Counted from the first letter of the stretch, positions 19,950 through 29,821 are shown. The stretch: 64,000 nucleotides of DNA from Flavobacteriaceae bacterium (GCA_947456955.1 CANGTQ010000002.1:1-64000); one strand, 5' to 3'. Program-made: numbers and translations. Notes: a model not told the origin generated them from the letters alone.

Positions 19950-20942
19950 ATGAAGAAAATAGTTAGTATTATTTTAATCGCATTCGTTTCTGCTTTTGCA
20001 ATGGCTCAAGAAACTATAACTTTTCAAGCAGAAATCACTAATAAAAATGGAGATATCATTTATATTAAAGACAATCAAAAAACAATACAAGAAATTAAAG
20101 GAGATTCCAAAGGCATTTTCAAAGCTACCTTTTCGTTGAAAGAAGGTATTTATCAATTGTTTGATGGTGTTGAATATGCTCAATTGTACTTAAAAAATGG
20201 ATTTGATTTAAAAATGACACTCGATGCCTCAAATTTTGATGAAAGTATAAAGTTTAAAGGTAAAGGAGAAAAAGAAAATAATTTTTTGGCGCAAGAAACA
20301 TTGTTGGATCAAAAGTATGGTTATGAAGATTTATTAGCTTCGGATGAAGAAAGTTTTAAAAAACAAATTGATGATAAAAAGAAAGCTGATTTTGAAAGAC
20401 TAGAAAAAGCAAGTCTTAATCCTTTTTTTGTTGATGCTTATAAAAAAGGAATAGAAATGGGACTTGTGGGATTGCAGGAATATTACACTAAAATTGCAGG
20501 CAATAGAAAATTAAATAATACTAATGCACCAAATTTTGACTTTGAAAATCACAAAGATGGAAAAACTTCACTAGAGAGTATGAAGGGAAAATATGTGTAT
20601 ATTGATGTTTGGGCAACCTGGTGCGGACCATGCAGAGCCGAAATTCCATATTTGAAAAAAGCGGAAGAGAAATACCATGGCAAAAATATTGAATTCGTTA
20701 GCATATCAGTAGACACAGACAAAGACCATGAAAAATGGAAAACTTTTGTGACCGAAAAGTCTTTAGGAGGTATTCAGTTATTTGCAGATAAAAATTGGAA
20801 CTCTGATTTTATAAAAGCTTTTGGAATTAATTCCATCCCAAGATTTATTTTAATTGATCCCAATGGTGTTGTAGTTGATGCCGATGCAAAACGCCCTTCA
20901 AATCCAAAATTAATAGAACAACTGGACGGATTACTTAAATAA
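19950..20942 (+). CDS. TlpA/AhpC-type thioredoxin-fold protein, exported
   Basis: Signal peptide; DVWATWCGPCRAEIPYLKKAEEKY active site. Confidence 0.9.
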   Translation: MKKIVSIILIAFVSAFAMAQETITFQAEITNKNGDIIYIKDNQKTIQEIKGDSKGIFKATFSLKEGIYQLFDGVEYAQLYLKNGFDLKMTLDASNFDESIKFKGKGEKENNFLAQETLLDQKYGYEDLLASDEESFKKQIDDKKKADFERLEKASLNPFFVDAYKKGIEMGLVGLQEYYTKIAGNRKLNNTNAPNFDFENHKDGKTSLESMKGKYVYIDVWATWCGPCRAEIPYLKKAEEKYHGKNIEFVSISVDTDKDHEKWKTFVTEKSLGGIQLFADKNWNSDFIKAFGINSIPRFILIDPNGVVVDADAKRPSNPKLIEQLDGLLK

Positions 20943-20962
20943 ACTAATCTCAAAACACAAAT

Positions 20963-20992
20963 TAAACCATGCTTTTGCGTGGTTTTTTTTTG
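20963..20992 (+). terminator. Rho-independent terminator
   Basis: AAACCATGC-tttt-GCGTGGTTTTTTTTT. Confidence 0.8.
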
Positions 20993-21050
20993 TTAAATAT
21001 TGAACAATGTTAAATTTTTACCCAATGTTACCAAATTGTTAAGAAAAAGT

Positions 21051-21080
21051 TTGTAAAATGTAAAATAATGTATACATTTG
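21051..21080 (+). promoter_or_regulatory. Bacteroidota-type promoter
   Basis: TTG-N19-TACATTTG, 33 nt upstream of the ATG at 21114. Confidence 0.75.
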
Positions 21081-21113
21081 TTATGTAATTATGAATAATT
21101 AAAACCTGCAACT

Positions 21114-21458
21114 ATGAAAAAGATAATGATTTTAGGAGCTTTAGCAATCTCAGCATTGACTTTTGCTCAAGCAAAAAAACCAGTTTTAGAACAAGACGGT
21201 AACTTAGTAAAAGCAACTTACTACTATGATAATGGACAAATCCAACAACAAGGTCATTTTAAAGATGGCAAATTAGAAGGAAGTTGGGTTGCTTATGATG
21301 TGAATGGAAATAAAAAATCAATTGGGGATTATACTAATGGAGAAAAAACCGGGAAATGGTTTTTTTGGAATGACAAATCGCTAAGTGAAGTTGATTATTC
21401 AAATAGCAGAGTTGCCAATGTTAAATCATGGAAACAAGATGCGCTAGCTAAAAATTAA
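21114..21458 (+). CDS. MORN/YwqK-like repeat protein, exported
   Basis: YYYDNGQIQQQGHFKDGKLEGSWVAYDVNGNKKSIGDYTNGEKTGKWFFW. Confidence 0.8.
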   Translation: MKKIMILGALAISALTFAQAKKPVLEQDGNLVKATYYYDNGQIQQQGHFKDGKLEGSWVAYDVNGNKKSIGDYTNGEKTGKWFFWNDKSLSEVDYSNSRVANVKSWKQDALAKN

Positions 21459-21479
21459 AAGTTAATTATTAGATAAAAT

Positions 21480-21509
21480 AAGGGGAACTCATTTTTAGTT
21501 CCCCTTTTT
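21480..21509. terminator. Bidirectional terminator between convergent genes
   Basis: AAGGGGAACT-cattttt-AGTTCCCCTTTTT. Confidence 0.85.
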
Positions 21510-21512
21510 GCT

Positions 21513-24500
21513 TTATGCTTGTGCTTGTTTTTTTCTATCACGAAGCCAATACTTAGTTCGTTTTACCAAGAAGAACATTACCGGTACCATAATTAAAGTT
21601 AATACTGTAGCATAAGTCAATCCGAAGATGATTGTCCAAGCCAATGGCGACCAGAAAATAACATTATCTCCACCCATATAAATATGCGGGTTTAAATCGG
21701 TTACTAAACCAAAAAAGTCAAAGTTTAAACCTATTGCTAGTGGAATTAAACCTAAAATTGCGGTTAGTGCCGTTAATAAAACAGGTCGCAAACGGTTTTT
21801 CCCACTTTCAATAATGATTTCTTCTATTTGAGCTAAAGACAAATCGTTGTGACTTTCAAGTCCATCATCAGCTACTTTTTTATCCAAAAGCAAGACGAAG
21901 AAGTCCATTAATACGATGCCGTTTTTCACCACAATTCCCGCCAAGGAAATAATTCCCATCATCGTCATTAAGATAACGAAATCCATATTGGCAATTACAT
22001 AACCATAGAATACACCGCTAAAACTTAATAGCACGGTGAATAAAATTACGATAGTTTTGGACACCGAATTAAACTGAAGCACAATGATGAGAGTAATTCC
22101 AGCCATGGCTAGAAATAAAGCATACATCAAGAAGCTTTGGTTTTTCCCCTGCTCTTCTTGTACTCCAGAGAAGGAATAGGTAACACCTTTTGGCAATTTA
22201 TAATTCGTTAATTCACTACCAATTTGTTTGGTAATTTCGTCTCCATTATAACCAGTTAATACATTCGAATAAACGGTCATTACACGCTTGTAATTCTTTC
22301 TTTTTATTTGATTGTAGGTAGTAGTTTTTTCGGTTTCAGAAACTGCCGAAATCGGCACTTGCATCATTTGACCATTGGCTTGATTTCTGAAAGTCAAGGA
22401 TTGATTGAACAAGATATTTTCGTTTTTACGTTGATCTTCTTGCATACGTACTATAATATTATAGTCATCGTCACCTTCTTTGAAAGTAGATATTTCCTGA
22501 CCATAAACAGAACGGCGTAGATTGAATCCTAATTGACCTGTAGAAACGCCCAAACTACCTGCGTTAACACGATCTACTTTTACTTCGAGCTCTGGACTTT
22601 GTTTGTTTACATCAACATTTAATCGCTCAATACCAGGTATTTTTTTTGCTTCAATAAATGCAATCATCTTATCTGCTTCTCTAAGCATTTCATCATAATC
22701 TGAACCTGTCAATTGAATACTAATAGGATAACCCGCAGGTGGACCATTAGCATCTTTTTCGACTGTTACGGTCGCGCCCGGAATTCCTTTTACACGTGCT
22801 CTAATTTCGTCTAAGACATCGGAAGTATTTACACCATTTCTGAATTTGAATTCAGAAAAATTCACCGTTACCTTACCTTTAAAAGGCGTTTCATTTGCCG
22901 AACCAGCATCAACATTTGGATTTCCGGCACCAACTCCTACTTGAGAAACGATACTTTCAGCCAAAAAGTTTTTATTGGTTTTTGGATCGATATATTTCTT
23001 CATAATATCAATCACTTGTTTCTCTACGAATAACGTGGCTTTATTTGTTTTTTCGATATCCGTTCCTTGTGGATATTCAATATAAGTAATTACTTGTCTT
23101 GGGATATTATCTGGGAAAAACAACACTTTCCTAGGGAAAACGTTCAACAAGCCAACCGATAGAAACAACATGCCAATAATTCCAGCCAGAGCTAGCCAAG
23201 CATTTCTACCATCTAAAATTTTACGTAAAAAAAGTTTGTATTTTTCTTCCAATCTAGGAAAAAAACTGTGCTGAAAATCTTGTGTCCATTGATATAATTT
23301 CCATTTGTAGAGCCACATCAAGCCTAATGAAATCAAAGCTAAATGCCCAATTCCACGTGCGAATTTCAAGTCTATTAAATTTCCGATTAATACAAAAACA
23401 ATCCCAATTATACCCAATAGAATAGTATAATTTTTCGCAGATTTTAAGGTTACATTTTTATCTTCTGTATCCATAGAACCACCAGTCATTGCGGCATTCA
23501 CCACCATTGCAACAAAAAGAGAAGCGGTTAAAGTTACGGTTAACGTTATCGGGAAATAGATCATAAATTTACCCATAGTTCCGGGCCAAAGAGCAAAAGG
23601 TAAAAATGCCATTAAAGTGGTTGCCGTTGAGGAAATTACAGGCCAAGCAATTTCTCCGATACCTATTTTAGAAGCTTGAACCCGAGGCATTCCTTTTTTC
23701 ATATTGGCAAAGACGTTATCCACTACCACAATTCCGTCGTCGACCAATAATCCTAATCCCATTACCAATCCAAAAAGTACCATCGTGTTTAGGGTTAATC
23801 CAAACATCGATAAAATGGTAAACGCTATCATCATCGAAAGTGGAATGGCAGCTCCAACAAATAAAGAGTTTCGTAAACCCATGGTAAACATCAATACAAT
23901 CATTACCAATACAATTCCGAAAATGATATGATTAGATAATTCATCTACTTGGTGTTCAACTCGTTCCGATTGGTCGTTGGTTAGTTCAACGGCTAAGTCT
24001 TTTGGCAAATAATTTTCATGAGCTAACTCTAGTTTTTCTTTGACTTGCTCAATAGCCGAAATCATGTTTTGTCCTGATCGTTTTTTTACATCAAGCATCA
24101 CTACTTCTTTTCCTCTTTCACGGGCATAAGTAGTTTTTTCTTTTTCTTTAAAAGAAACGGTAGCGATATCTTTAAGATAAACAGTTCCGCCGTTGTGTTT
24201 AACAATAATATTCTCAAGTTCTTTCGGGTCTTTTATTTCACCTACAATTCGGATGTTATTTCGGGAACCTTGTGAAATCAAATTACCACCCGAAAGCGTC
24301 ATGTTTTCATACTTTACCGAATTTTGAATATCATCAAATGATACTTGAGCGGCAGTCATTTTGAAGATATCAACTGCAATTTCCACTTCCTTATCGTCCA
24401 CGCCAAGTATTTCAACTTTTTTAACTTCTGGGATTTCTTCGATATCATCTTGAAGTCTTTCACCGTATTTTTTTAGTTGTTGCGTTGTGTAATTTCCTTT

Positions 24501-24971
24501 TAAATGGATATTTAAAATGGGCACTTCTTCCGAAATGTTCAATTCAAATACGCTTGGTTCCACTTTACTTCCGTTATCCAAATTAGGCCAATCAGTATCT
24601 GCTTTTACGATATCAACCTTGTCTTTGACTTTTAGTTTGGCTTCTTCTATACTAACTTTATCTGAAAATTCGGCTATGATCATTCCGTAATCTTGGAATG
24701 AATTAGCGGTTACTTTTTCGACACCACTGATATTTTTTAATTCTTTTTCAAGTGGTTTGATGATTAATTTTTCTACATCTTCCGCAGAGTTTCCTGGAAA
24801 AACAGAGGAAATGTACACTTTGTTTTCTATAATTTCTGGAAAATCTTCACGAGGCATTGTTACATAAGCGATAAGTCCTGTGATGGTAACTAGCAAAGTA
24901 AATATATATACTGTTACACGATTTTCGATTGCCCAACTGGATATTTCGAATTCTTTATTTTGATGTGACAT
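21513..24971 (-). CDS. RND efflux transporter permease (AcrB/MexB-like)
   Basis: 1152 aa; MPREDFPEI, GLVMGLGLLVDDGIVVVDN, GIISLAGIVVKNGIVLMDF. Confidence 0.93.
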   Translation of the reverse strand: MSHQNKEFEISSWAIENRVTVYIFTLLVTITGLIAYVTMPREDFPEIIENKVYISSVFPGNSAEDVEKLIIKPLEKELKNISGVEKVTANSFQDYGMIIAEFSDKVSIEEAKLKVKDKVDIVKADTDWPNLDNGSKVEPSVFELNISEEVPILNIHLKGNYTTQQLKKYGERLQDDIEEIPEVKKVEILGVDDKEVEIAVDIFKMTAAQVSFDDIQNSVKYENMTLSGGNLISQGSRNNIRIVGEIKDPKELENIIVKHNGGTVYLKDIATVSFKEKEKTTYARERGKEVVMLDVKKRSGQNMISAIEQVKEKLELAHENYLPKDLAVELTNDQSERVEHQVDELSNHIIFGIVLVMIVLMFTMGLRNSLFVGAAIPLSMMIAFTILSMFGLTLNTMVLFGLVMGLGLLVDDGIVVVDNVFANMKKGMPRVQASKIGIGEIAWPVISSTATTLMAFLPFALWPGTMGKFMIYFPITLTVTLTASLFVAMVVNAAMTGGSMDTEDKNVTLKSAKNYTILLGIIGIVFVLIGNLIDLKFARGIGHLALISLGLMWLYKWKLYQWTQDFQHSFFPRLEEKYKLFLRKILDGRNAWLALAGIIGMLFLSVGLLNVFPRKVLFFPDNIPRQVITYIEYPQGTDIEKTNKATLFVEKQVIDIMKKYIDPKTNKNFLAESIVSQVGVGAGNPNVDAGSANETPFKGKVTVNFSEFKFRNGVNTSDVLDEIRARVKGIPGATVTVEKDANGPPAGYPISIQLTGSDYDEMLREADKMIAFIEAKKIPGIERLNVDVNKQSPELEVKVDRVNAGSLGVSTGQLGFNLRRSVYGQEISTFKEGDDDYNIIVRMQEDQRKNENILFNQSLTFRNQANGQMMQVPISAVSETEKTTTYNQIKRKNYKRVMTVYSNVLTGYNGDEITKQIGSELTNYKLPKGVTYSFSGVQEEQGKNQSFLMYALFLAMAGITLIIVLQFNSVSKTIVILFTVLLSFSGVFYGYVIANMDFVILMTMMGIISLAGIVVKNGIVLMDFFVLLLDKKVADDGLESHNDLSLAQIEEIIIESGKNRLRPVLLTALTAILGLIPLAIGLNFDFFGLVTDLNPHIYMGGDNVIFWSPLAWTIIFGLTYATVLTLIMVPVMFFLVKRTKYWLRDRKKQAQA

Positions 24972-24979
24972 AGTAATTT

Positions 24980-25052
24980 GTTTATTGTTTAGTTTTTGTA
25001 GTTTGTTGTTATGGTTATACTATAAACCATAAACTACAAACCATAAACTTTT
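24980..25052. repeat. Heptad-periodic inverted repeat (GTTnnnn)5 / (AACnnnn)4
   Basis: GTTTATT GTTTAGT TTTTGTA GTTTGTT GTTATGG ... AACCATA AACTACA AACCATA AACTTTT. Confidence 0.8.
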
Positions 25053-26191
25053 TAGAAATTCAATTTCATTCCGTTTGAAATAGAGTTTACACCTTCGACA
25101 ACAATAATATCATTGGCAGATAAACCACTTACTATTTCGGTAACATTCTCGGAAGATTTTCCGATTTCGACAATAACTTTCTTGGCAGTTCCGGTTTTGC
25201 CATTGCTTTCTTGAACCACATAAACATAGTTGGAGCCAGTACCATCTTTTTGAATTACTCCAGTCGGAACTACGATTGCATTTTTATTGGTGTAATCTGT
25301 AATTTTGAGTTTGGCCACCTGATTTGGACGCAATAAATTATCCGGATTTGGAAGACTTACTTCAATACCAAAACTTCGGTTGTTTGGATTGATAAAGTTT
25401 CCAACCTGACGCACTTTACCTTTATATGTTTTATTTAATGAAGTTAAGTACACGTCTACCTGATCGCCCACTTTTAGTTTGCCAATGTAGCTTTCCGGAA
25501 CCGTAGTTGAAACATACATATTTCCAAGGTTTACAATTCGCATCAAACCTTGTGGGCTAGGAGCTACGACTTGTCCTTTCTCTGCAAAAATTTCGTCAAT
25601 TGTTCCAGAAAATGGCGCGCGAATTACCGTTTTTGAAAGTTGGGCTTTAATTTGTGCAACTGCTTTTTGAGCGGATATCATTTGCGTTTGAGCTTGTAGA
25701 AACTGAATTTCTGAACCAATTTTTTTATCCCAAAGATTTTTTTGTCGTTCATACGTCGTTTTTGCTAAACTATATTGATTTTCGGCACTTGCTAATTGCT
25801 GACTCATTCCGGCATCATCAACTCTGCCAAGAATTTGTCCTTTTGAAACTCGGTCGCCTGCTTTAACAGTTAACGAAGTCAATGTACCACTAAATTCAGG
25901 TTGAATCAATATATTTTCTTTGGTATCAACGCTACCTTGAATGTCTAAGTAATGGTTGAAAATGGTGTCTTTTATAGTTGCAACTGTCACTAGTGCTTCT
26001 TCTTTTTTGACATCCAATGTTGCTAAACTAGCTTCAATTTTAGCAATTTCGGCCTGAAGAGCAGTTTTCTTTTCGTTTAATGCTTTTATGTTTTTGGTTT
26101 CAATTAATTTTTCAATGGATTGAGTATTTTCTTTATTTCCGCAGGCGAAAAGGACAAAACTTAAAATGGTGAGTATGGCTATTTTTTTCAT
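25052..26191 (-). CDS. RND efflux periplasmic adaptor (HlyD/MFP family)
   Basis: Lipoprotein signal LFACGNKEN; GTLTSLTVKAGDRVSKGQILGRVDD. Confidence 0.92.
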   Translation of the reverse strand: MKKIAILTILSFVLFACGNKENTQSIEKLIETKNIKALNEKKTALQAEIAKIEASLATLDVKKEEALVTVATIKDTIFNHYLDIQGSVDTKENILIQPEFSGTLTSLTVKAGDRVSKGQILGRVDDAGMSQQLASAENQYSLAKTTYERQKNLWDKKIGSEIQFLQAQTQMISAQKAVAQIKAQLSKTVIRAPFSGTIDEIFAEKGQVVAPSPQGLMRIVNLGNMYVSTTVPESYIGKLKVGDQVDVYLTSLNKTYKGKVRQVGNFINPNNRSFGIEVSLPNPDNLLRPNQVAKLKITDYTNKNAIVVPTGVIQKDGTGSNYVYVVQESNGKTGTAKKVIVEIGKSSENVTEIVSGLSANDIIVVEGVNSISNGMKLNF

Positions 26192-26202
26192 TATATATTA
26201 GG

Positions 26203-27549
26203 TTAATTTTTATTTACTATTTTTTCTAAAGCTGCTTTTTTGTTGATGATGTTCACCATCGATTGGAGATAATTTTGTTGTGAAGTATACAATTGTCTTT
26301 GGGCTTCACTAAAATCAAAGCTTGAAGACAGACCTTCACGAAACTTTATTTCTTGCTTTTTCTCGATACGCTCCGCTAAGCTTAAATTACTTTTTGAAGT
26401 AGCATATTCTTCGATACTAAAGTCGTATTCACTCTTGGCTCTTTCATATTCTAATTTTAATTGTTGTTCGGTTTGGGTAAGCTGCGTTTTGGCCTGATCT
26501 AAAGCAATTTTTGCCTGTTGGGTTTTAGCGCTTCTGCCTAAACTACTAAATAGGGGAACATTTAAACTTACACCAAGATTGGAAAATCTATTCCATTTTT
26601 GATCTCCATTTGCAAAATTAAATTCATTGGCAAACGAATTGTAACCAAAATTAAAAGCTGCACCAAGTGAAGGTAAGGCTTTGCTTTTTTGAAGTTTTAA
26701 TTCTAATGAACGTTGCTCTTGAAGATTTGATACCATCTGATAATTGATGTTTTGCGATACTTCAAAACTGTTTTGAGTTAATGATAAATCTAAATTAGAT
26801 GCTGTCAAAGCATCCAGTTTATCGGTTAGTTTTAATTCAGAACTAACTTCAATTCCCAATGAAAATTTCAGCATTTTGTTGGCAATATCTAATAGTCTTT
26901 TCACATTACTTAAATTACTGTTTATGGAAGACAGAGTAATTTGAAGTTGTTCTACGTTTTCCTCTTCAATCAAACCATTCTTAAAAGTTTCTTGAGTGTC
27001 GGACAAAGTTTTAGATAATGTTGCTTTGTTTTTTTCAAGTATAGCAACACTTTCTTCAGCAAGTAATACATTACCATAAGCGTTGATTACCATTTCTCTT
27101 ATTTCCAGATTGGTTTTTTGCTTAGCATTTTCATAATATTTCAAATATGTTTTTGATGCTTGAAGCGCTACAATATAGGAACCATCAAATAGTAATTGAC
27201 TCAATGTTAGATTAGAGTTCATAGATTGTTTGGTGCCAAAAGCAAATAGACTAATATCATCTGGATTGCCAGCTGGATTAAATGCATTCCCAGAAATACC
27301 TTGTAATGTGAAATCGACATTCTTTAAATATCCTACGCTTCCACTAATTTGGGGTAAACCCGAAGCGGTGGTTTCCCATTTTCTTTTTTTGGCGGCTTCA
27401 ACATCTCTATTGGCATTGATGTTACTATAATTGTATTGTAAAGCATGGTCAATAGCTTGTTGTAGGCTGAATGAATAGCTTTCTTTCTTTTCTTGGGCTT
27501 GTAAAAAACTCACAAGCAGCAATAAAGTTATTATTAGTTTGTTTTTCAT
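26203..27549 (-). CDS. TolC-family outer membrane efflux protein
   Basis: Signal peptide, coiled-coil TolC repeats, operon context. Confidence 0.9.
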   Translation of the reverse strand: MKNKLIITLLLLVSFLQAQEKKESYSFSLQQAIDHALQYNYSNINANRDVEAAKKRKWETTASGLPQISGSVGYLKNVDFTLQGISGNAFNPAGNPDDISLFAFGTKQSMNSNLTLSQLLFDGSYIVALQASKTYLKYYENAKQKTNLEIREMVINAYGNVLLAEESVAILEKNKATLSKTLSDTQETFKNGLIEEENVEQLQITLSSINSNLSNVKRLLDIANKMLKFSLGIEVSSELKLTDKLDALTASNLDLSLTQNSFEVSQNINYQMVSNLQEQRSLELKLQKSKALPSLGAAFNFGYNSFANEFNFANGDQKWNRFSNLGVSLNVPLFSSLGRSAKTQQAKIALDQAKTQLTQTEQQLKLEYERAKSEYDFSIEEYATSKSNLSLAERIEKKQEIKFREGLSSSFDFSEAQRQLYTSQQNYLQSMVNIINKKAALEKIVNKN

Positions 27550-27559
27550 AGATTGATCA

Positions 27560-28153
27560 TTATTTATTTATTTCTAATTGTTTTTCTAATTCTTTAATTC
27601 CTTTAGGTGTAGCCAAAGCACGTGTATGATATTCCAATGCATGGTATTCTAATTCAAAAACTTCTTTTTCAGATTTTGTAGTTTCATTAATGTTAAATAT
27701 TAAAGTATAATAAAACCGAACGCTTGATTCAATATCAATGTTTTCTCTGTATAATCCTTCCTTAATGCCTTTTGCAATATTTTGTCTAAAAACAGCATTG
27801 CATTCATCTACTTCTCTACAAATAAATTCATTGTGAATTTCGGGATAGTGTTTTTTTAACTGATAAACCGGAGAATTGTCAAAAGAATTAAACATCTCTC
27901 TGAACATTTTTCTAATTTCAAAATTTTCATGAATGGCATTGAAATTTTTTGATACAATTGTGTTTATGGTGTCATGAATTTTTTCGTGAACTGCTTTTGT
28001 TCCTTCTGAAATTAGAATTTCTTTATTTTCAAAATATTTATAAATGGTTTTTTTTGAAATACACATTTCATTGGCAATGTCATCCATAGTTACACTTTTG
28101 AAACCGAGTTTCAAAAACATCTCCGTCGCTTTTTCAATAATTTTATATTTCAT
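27560..28153 (-). CDS. TetR/AcrR family transcriptional regulator
   Basis: N-terminal HTH: ATEMFLKLGFKSVTMDDIANEMCISKKTIYKYFENKEIL. Confidence 0.93.
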   Translation of the reverse strand: MKYKIIEKATEMFLKLGFKSVTMDDIANEMCISKKTIYKYFENKEILISEGTKAVHEKIHDTINTIVSKNFNAIHENFEIRKMFREMFNSFDNSPVYQLKKHYPEIHNEFICREVDECNAVFRQNIAKGIKEGLYRENIDIESSVRFYYTLIFNINETTKSEKEVFELEYHALEYHTRALATPKGIKELEKQLEINK

Positions 28154-28230
28154 TTTTGCGGGATTTATTTACTTGTAATAGTCGCAAGCTAATGGCGGAA
28201 TCTTTAATCAGGATTCTTAATTTTTCGTGG

Positions 28231-28260
28231 CAAATGTAAACAGGAAACTTTTAACACCAA
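28231..28260 (-). promoter_or_regulatory. Promoter of the tetR-efflux operon
   Basis: Minus strand TTG-N19-TACATTTG. Confidence 0.7.
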
Positions 28261-28285
28261 AATAGTTTCCATAGTGTTAACACTA
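28243..28285. promoter_or_regulatory. Candidate TetR operator region
   Basis: GGAAACT...AGTTTCC inverted repeat (28243-28270) plus perfect 14-bp palindrome TAGTGTTAACACTA (28272-28285). Confidence 0.5.
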
Positions 28286-28313
28286 ATTTAACATTGAGAA
28301 AAAACAGGCGCTT

Positions 28314-28343
28314 TTGTAATGCGGTAATAATAACTTAAATTAG
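28314..28343 (+). promoter_or_regulatory. Candidate promoter of the polyprenyl synthetase gene
   Basis: TTG-N19-TAAATTAG, near-consensus -7 box. Confidence 0.5.
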
Positions 28344-28344
28344 C

Positions 28345-28362
28345 CACCCGAGACCGAAGGTC
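28345..28362 (+). repeat. 18-nt leader element CACCCGAGACCGAAGGTC, copy 2
   Basis: Identical to the aspS leader copy; 28 nt before the ATG at 28391. Confidence 0.85.
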
Positions 28363-28390
28363 GAATTGTACAAAGTAAAAAATATTTTTC

Positions 28391-29365
28391 ATGCGCACCA
28401 TTTCCGAATATCAAGATTTAATTTCGAGACATTTCGAATCTATAAAGTATCAAAAAGAACCCAATAATTTATACGAACCTATTCGATATATTCTCTCTCT
28501 TGGTGGAAAAAGATTGCGTCCAGTTTTGACCTTAATGGCTACAGAAGTTTTTGATGTAGATTGTCAAAAAGCATTGGCAGCAGCAACAGCAGTAGAGGTA
28601 TTTCATAACTTCTCATTGATTCATGATGATATTATGGACGACGCTCCTTTGCGAAGAGGAAATGAAACCGTTCATGAAAAATGGAATATCAATACCGGAA
28701 TTTTATCTGGAGATGCTATGCTTATATTAGCGTATCAATATTTTGAAGCCTACGAACCAAAAATATTTCAAGAATTAGCCAAGCTTTTCAGTAAAACAGC
28801 TTTAGAAGTTTGCGAAGGGCAACAGTATGACGTTGATTTTGAAACGCGAGATGATGTTACTATCCCCGAATATTTAAAAATGATTGAATATAAAACAGCA
28901 GTTTTAGTTGCTGCTGCCATGAAGATGGGAGCAATTGTGGCTGAAACTACTGAAGAAAACAAAAACTTGATTTATGATTTCGGATTAAATTTAGGTTTAG
29001 CCTTTCAATTACAGGACGATTATTTAGATGCATTTGGCAATCCTGAAACCTTTGGCAAGCAGGTAGGAGGCGATATTATCGAAAATAAAAAAACGTATTT
29101 GTATTTGAAAGCAATGGAATTTGCATCAGCAAACGAAAAGGAACAATTACTGTATCTGTTCTCTTTTCAATCAAGCGAAAATAAAGATAAAATCAATTCA
29201 GTAAAGGGAATTTTTAATCAAACTGGAGCATCTGCGGCTACTCAAAAAGCTATTGAGAATTTTACTTTCAAGGCATTAGAAACTTTGGAGAAAATGAATA
29301 TTGGAAATGATAAAAAAGCAATTCTGAAAGCTTTTGCCGAAAATTTAATGAGTAGAAATGTATAG
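28391..29365 (+). CDS. Polyprenyl synthetase family protein
   Basis: GGKRLRPVLTLMA, LIHDDIMDDAPLRRG, FQLQDDYLDAFG. Confidence 0.93.
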   Translation: MRTISEYQDLISRHFESIKYQKEPNNLYEPIRYILSLGGKRLRPVLTLMATEVFDVDCQKALAAATAVEVFHNFSLIHDDIMDDAPLRRGNETVHEKWNINTGILSGDAMLILAYQYFEAYEPKIFQELAKLFSKTALEVCEGQQYDVDFETRDDVTIPEYLKMIEYKTAVLVAAAMKMGAIVAETTEENKNLIYDFGLNLGLAFQLQDDYLDAFGNPETFGKQVGGDIIENKKTYLYLKAMEFASANEKEQLLYLFSFQSSENKDKINSVKGIFNQTGASAATQKAIENFTFKALETLEKMNIGNDKKAILKAFAENLMSRNV

Positions 29366-29463
29366 ATTGTTGATTTAAGATTGGGGAATGATGATTTTAG
29401 ATGGGTATTAAATCAAAACCAACGACATAATTTCAAATCAAAAATCGTTAATCTTAAATCTTA
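29365..29463. repeat. Heptad-periodic inverted repeat (GATTnnn)6 / (AATCnnn)4
   Basis: GATTGTT GATTTAA GATTGGG GAATGAT GATTTTA GATGGGT ... AATCAAA AATCGTT AATCTTA AATCTTA then AATG. Confidence 0.75.
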
Positions 29464-29464
29464 A

Positions 29465-29821
29465 ATGAACTTGTTTATAGCACCAATTTCCACAGACGAA
29501 TTACTTTCGGAAGCCGAAAAACAAAACTTGTATTCTAAACTGATTGAACAAATTAATAAGGATTTCAACTTTGCCAATGAAGCAGTTGATTTTCCACAAA
29601 GCACCACTCCGCAAGAACTCAAAGTGCAGTTACACGAAAAAATATATCGTTTAATTCAATTTAAATTTGCGGAATATTTAAACTTGCTCTACATTATTGA
29701 TGTTCCCGAAGAAACGGTAAAGCAATTAGATGGTTCTGATTTAGTCGAACTTTCGGAACAAGTTTCCTTCCTGATTTTAAAACGTGAATGGATGAAAGTT
29801 TGGTTTAGGAACCACTACTAA
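29465..29821 (+). CDS. Hypothetical protein, 118 aa
   Basis: Intact ORF between conserved genes, no recognised motif. Confidence 0.7.
   Translation: MNLFIAPISTDELLSEAEKQNLYSKLIEQINKDFNFANEAVDFPQSTTPQELKVQLHEKIYRLIQFKFAEYLNLLYIIDVPEETVKQLDGSDLVELSEQVSFLILKREWMKVWFRNHY

Noticed and set aside
21114-21458. YwqK-type toxin-antitoxin module
   Set aside because: Only a MORN/YwqK-like repeat protein with signal peptide is present; no partner toxin gene is adjacent.
24980-25052. Rho-independent terminator interpretation of the heptad palindrome
   Set aside because: Stem is AT-rich and imperfect, lacks a U tract, and lies between genes expected to be co-transcribed.
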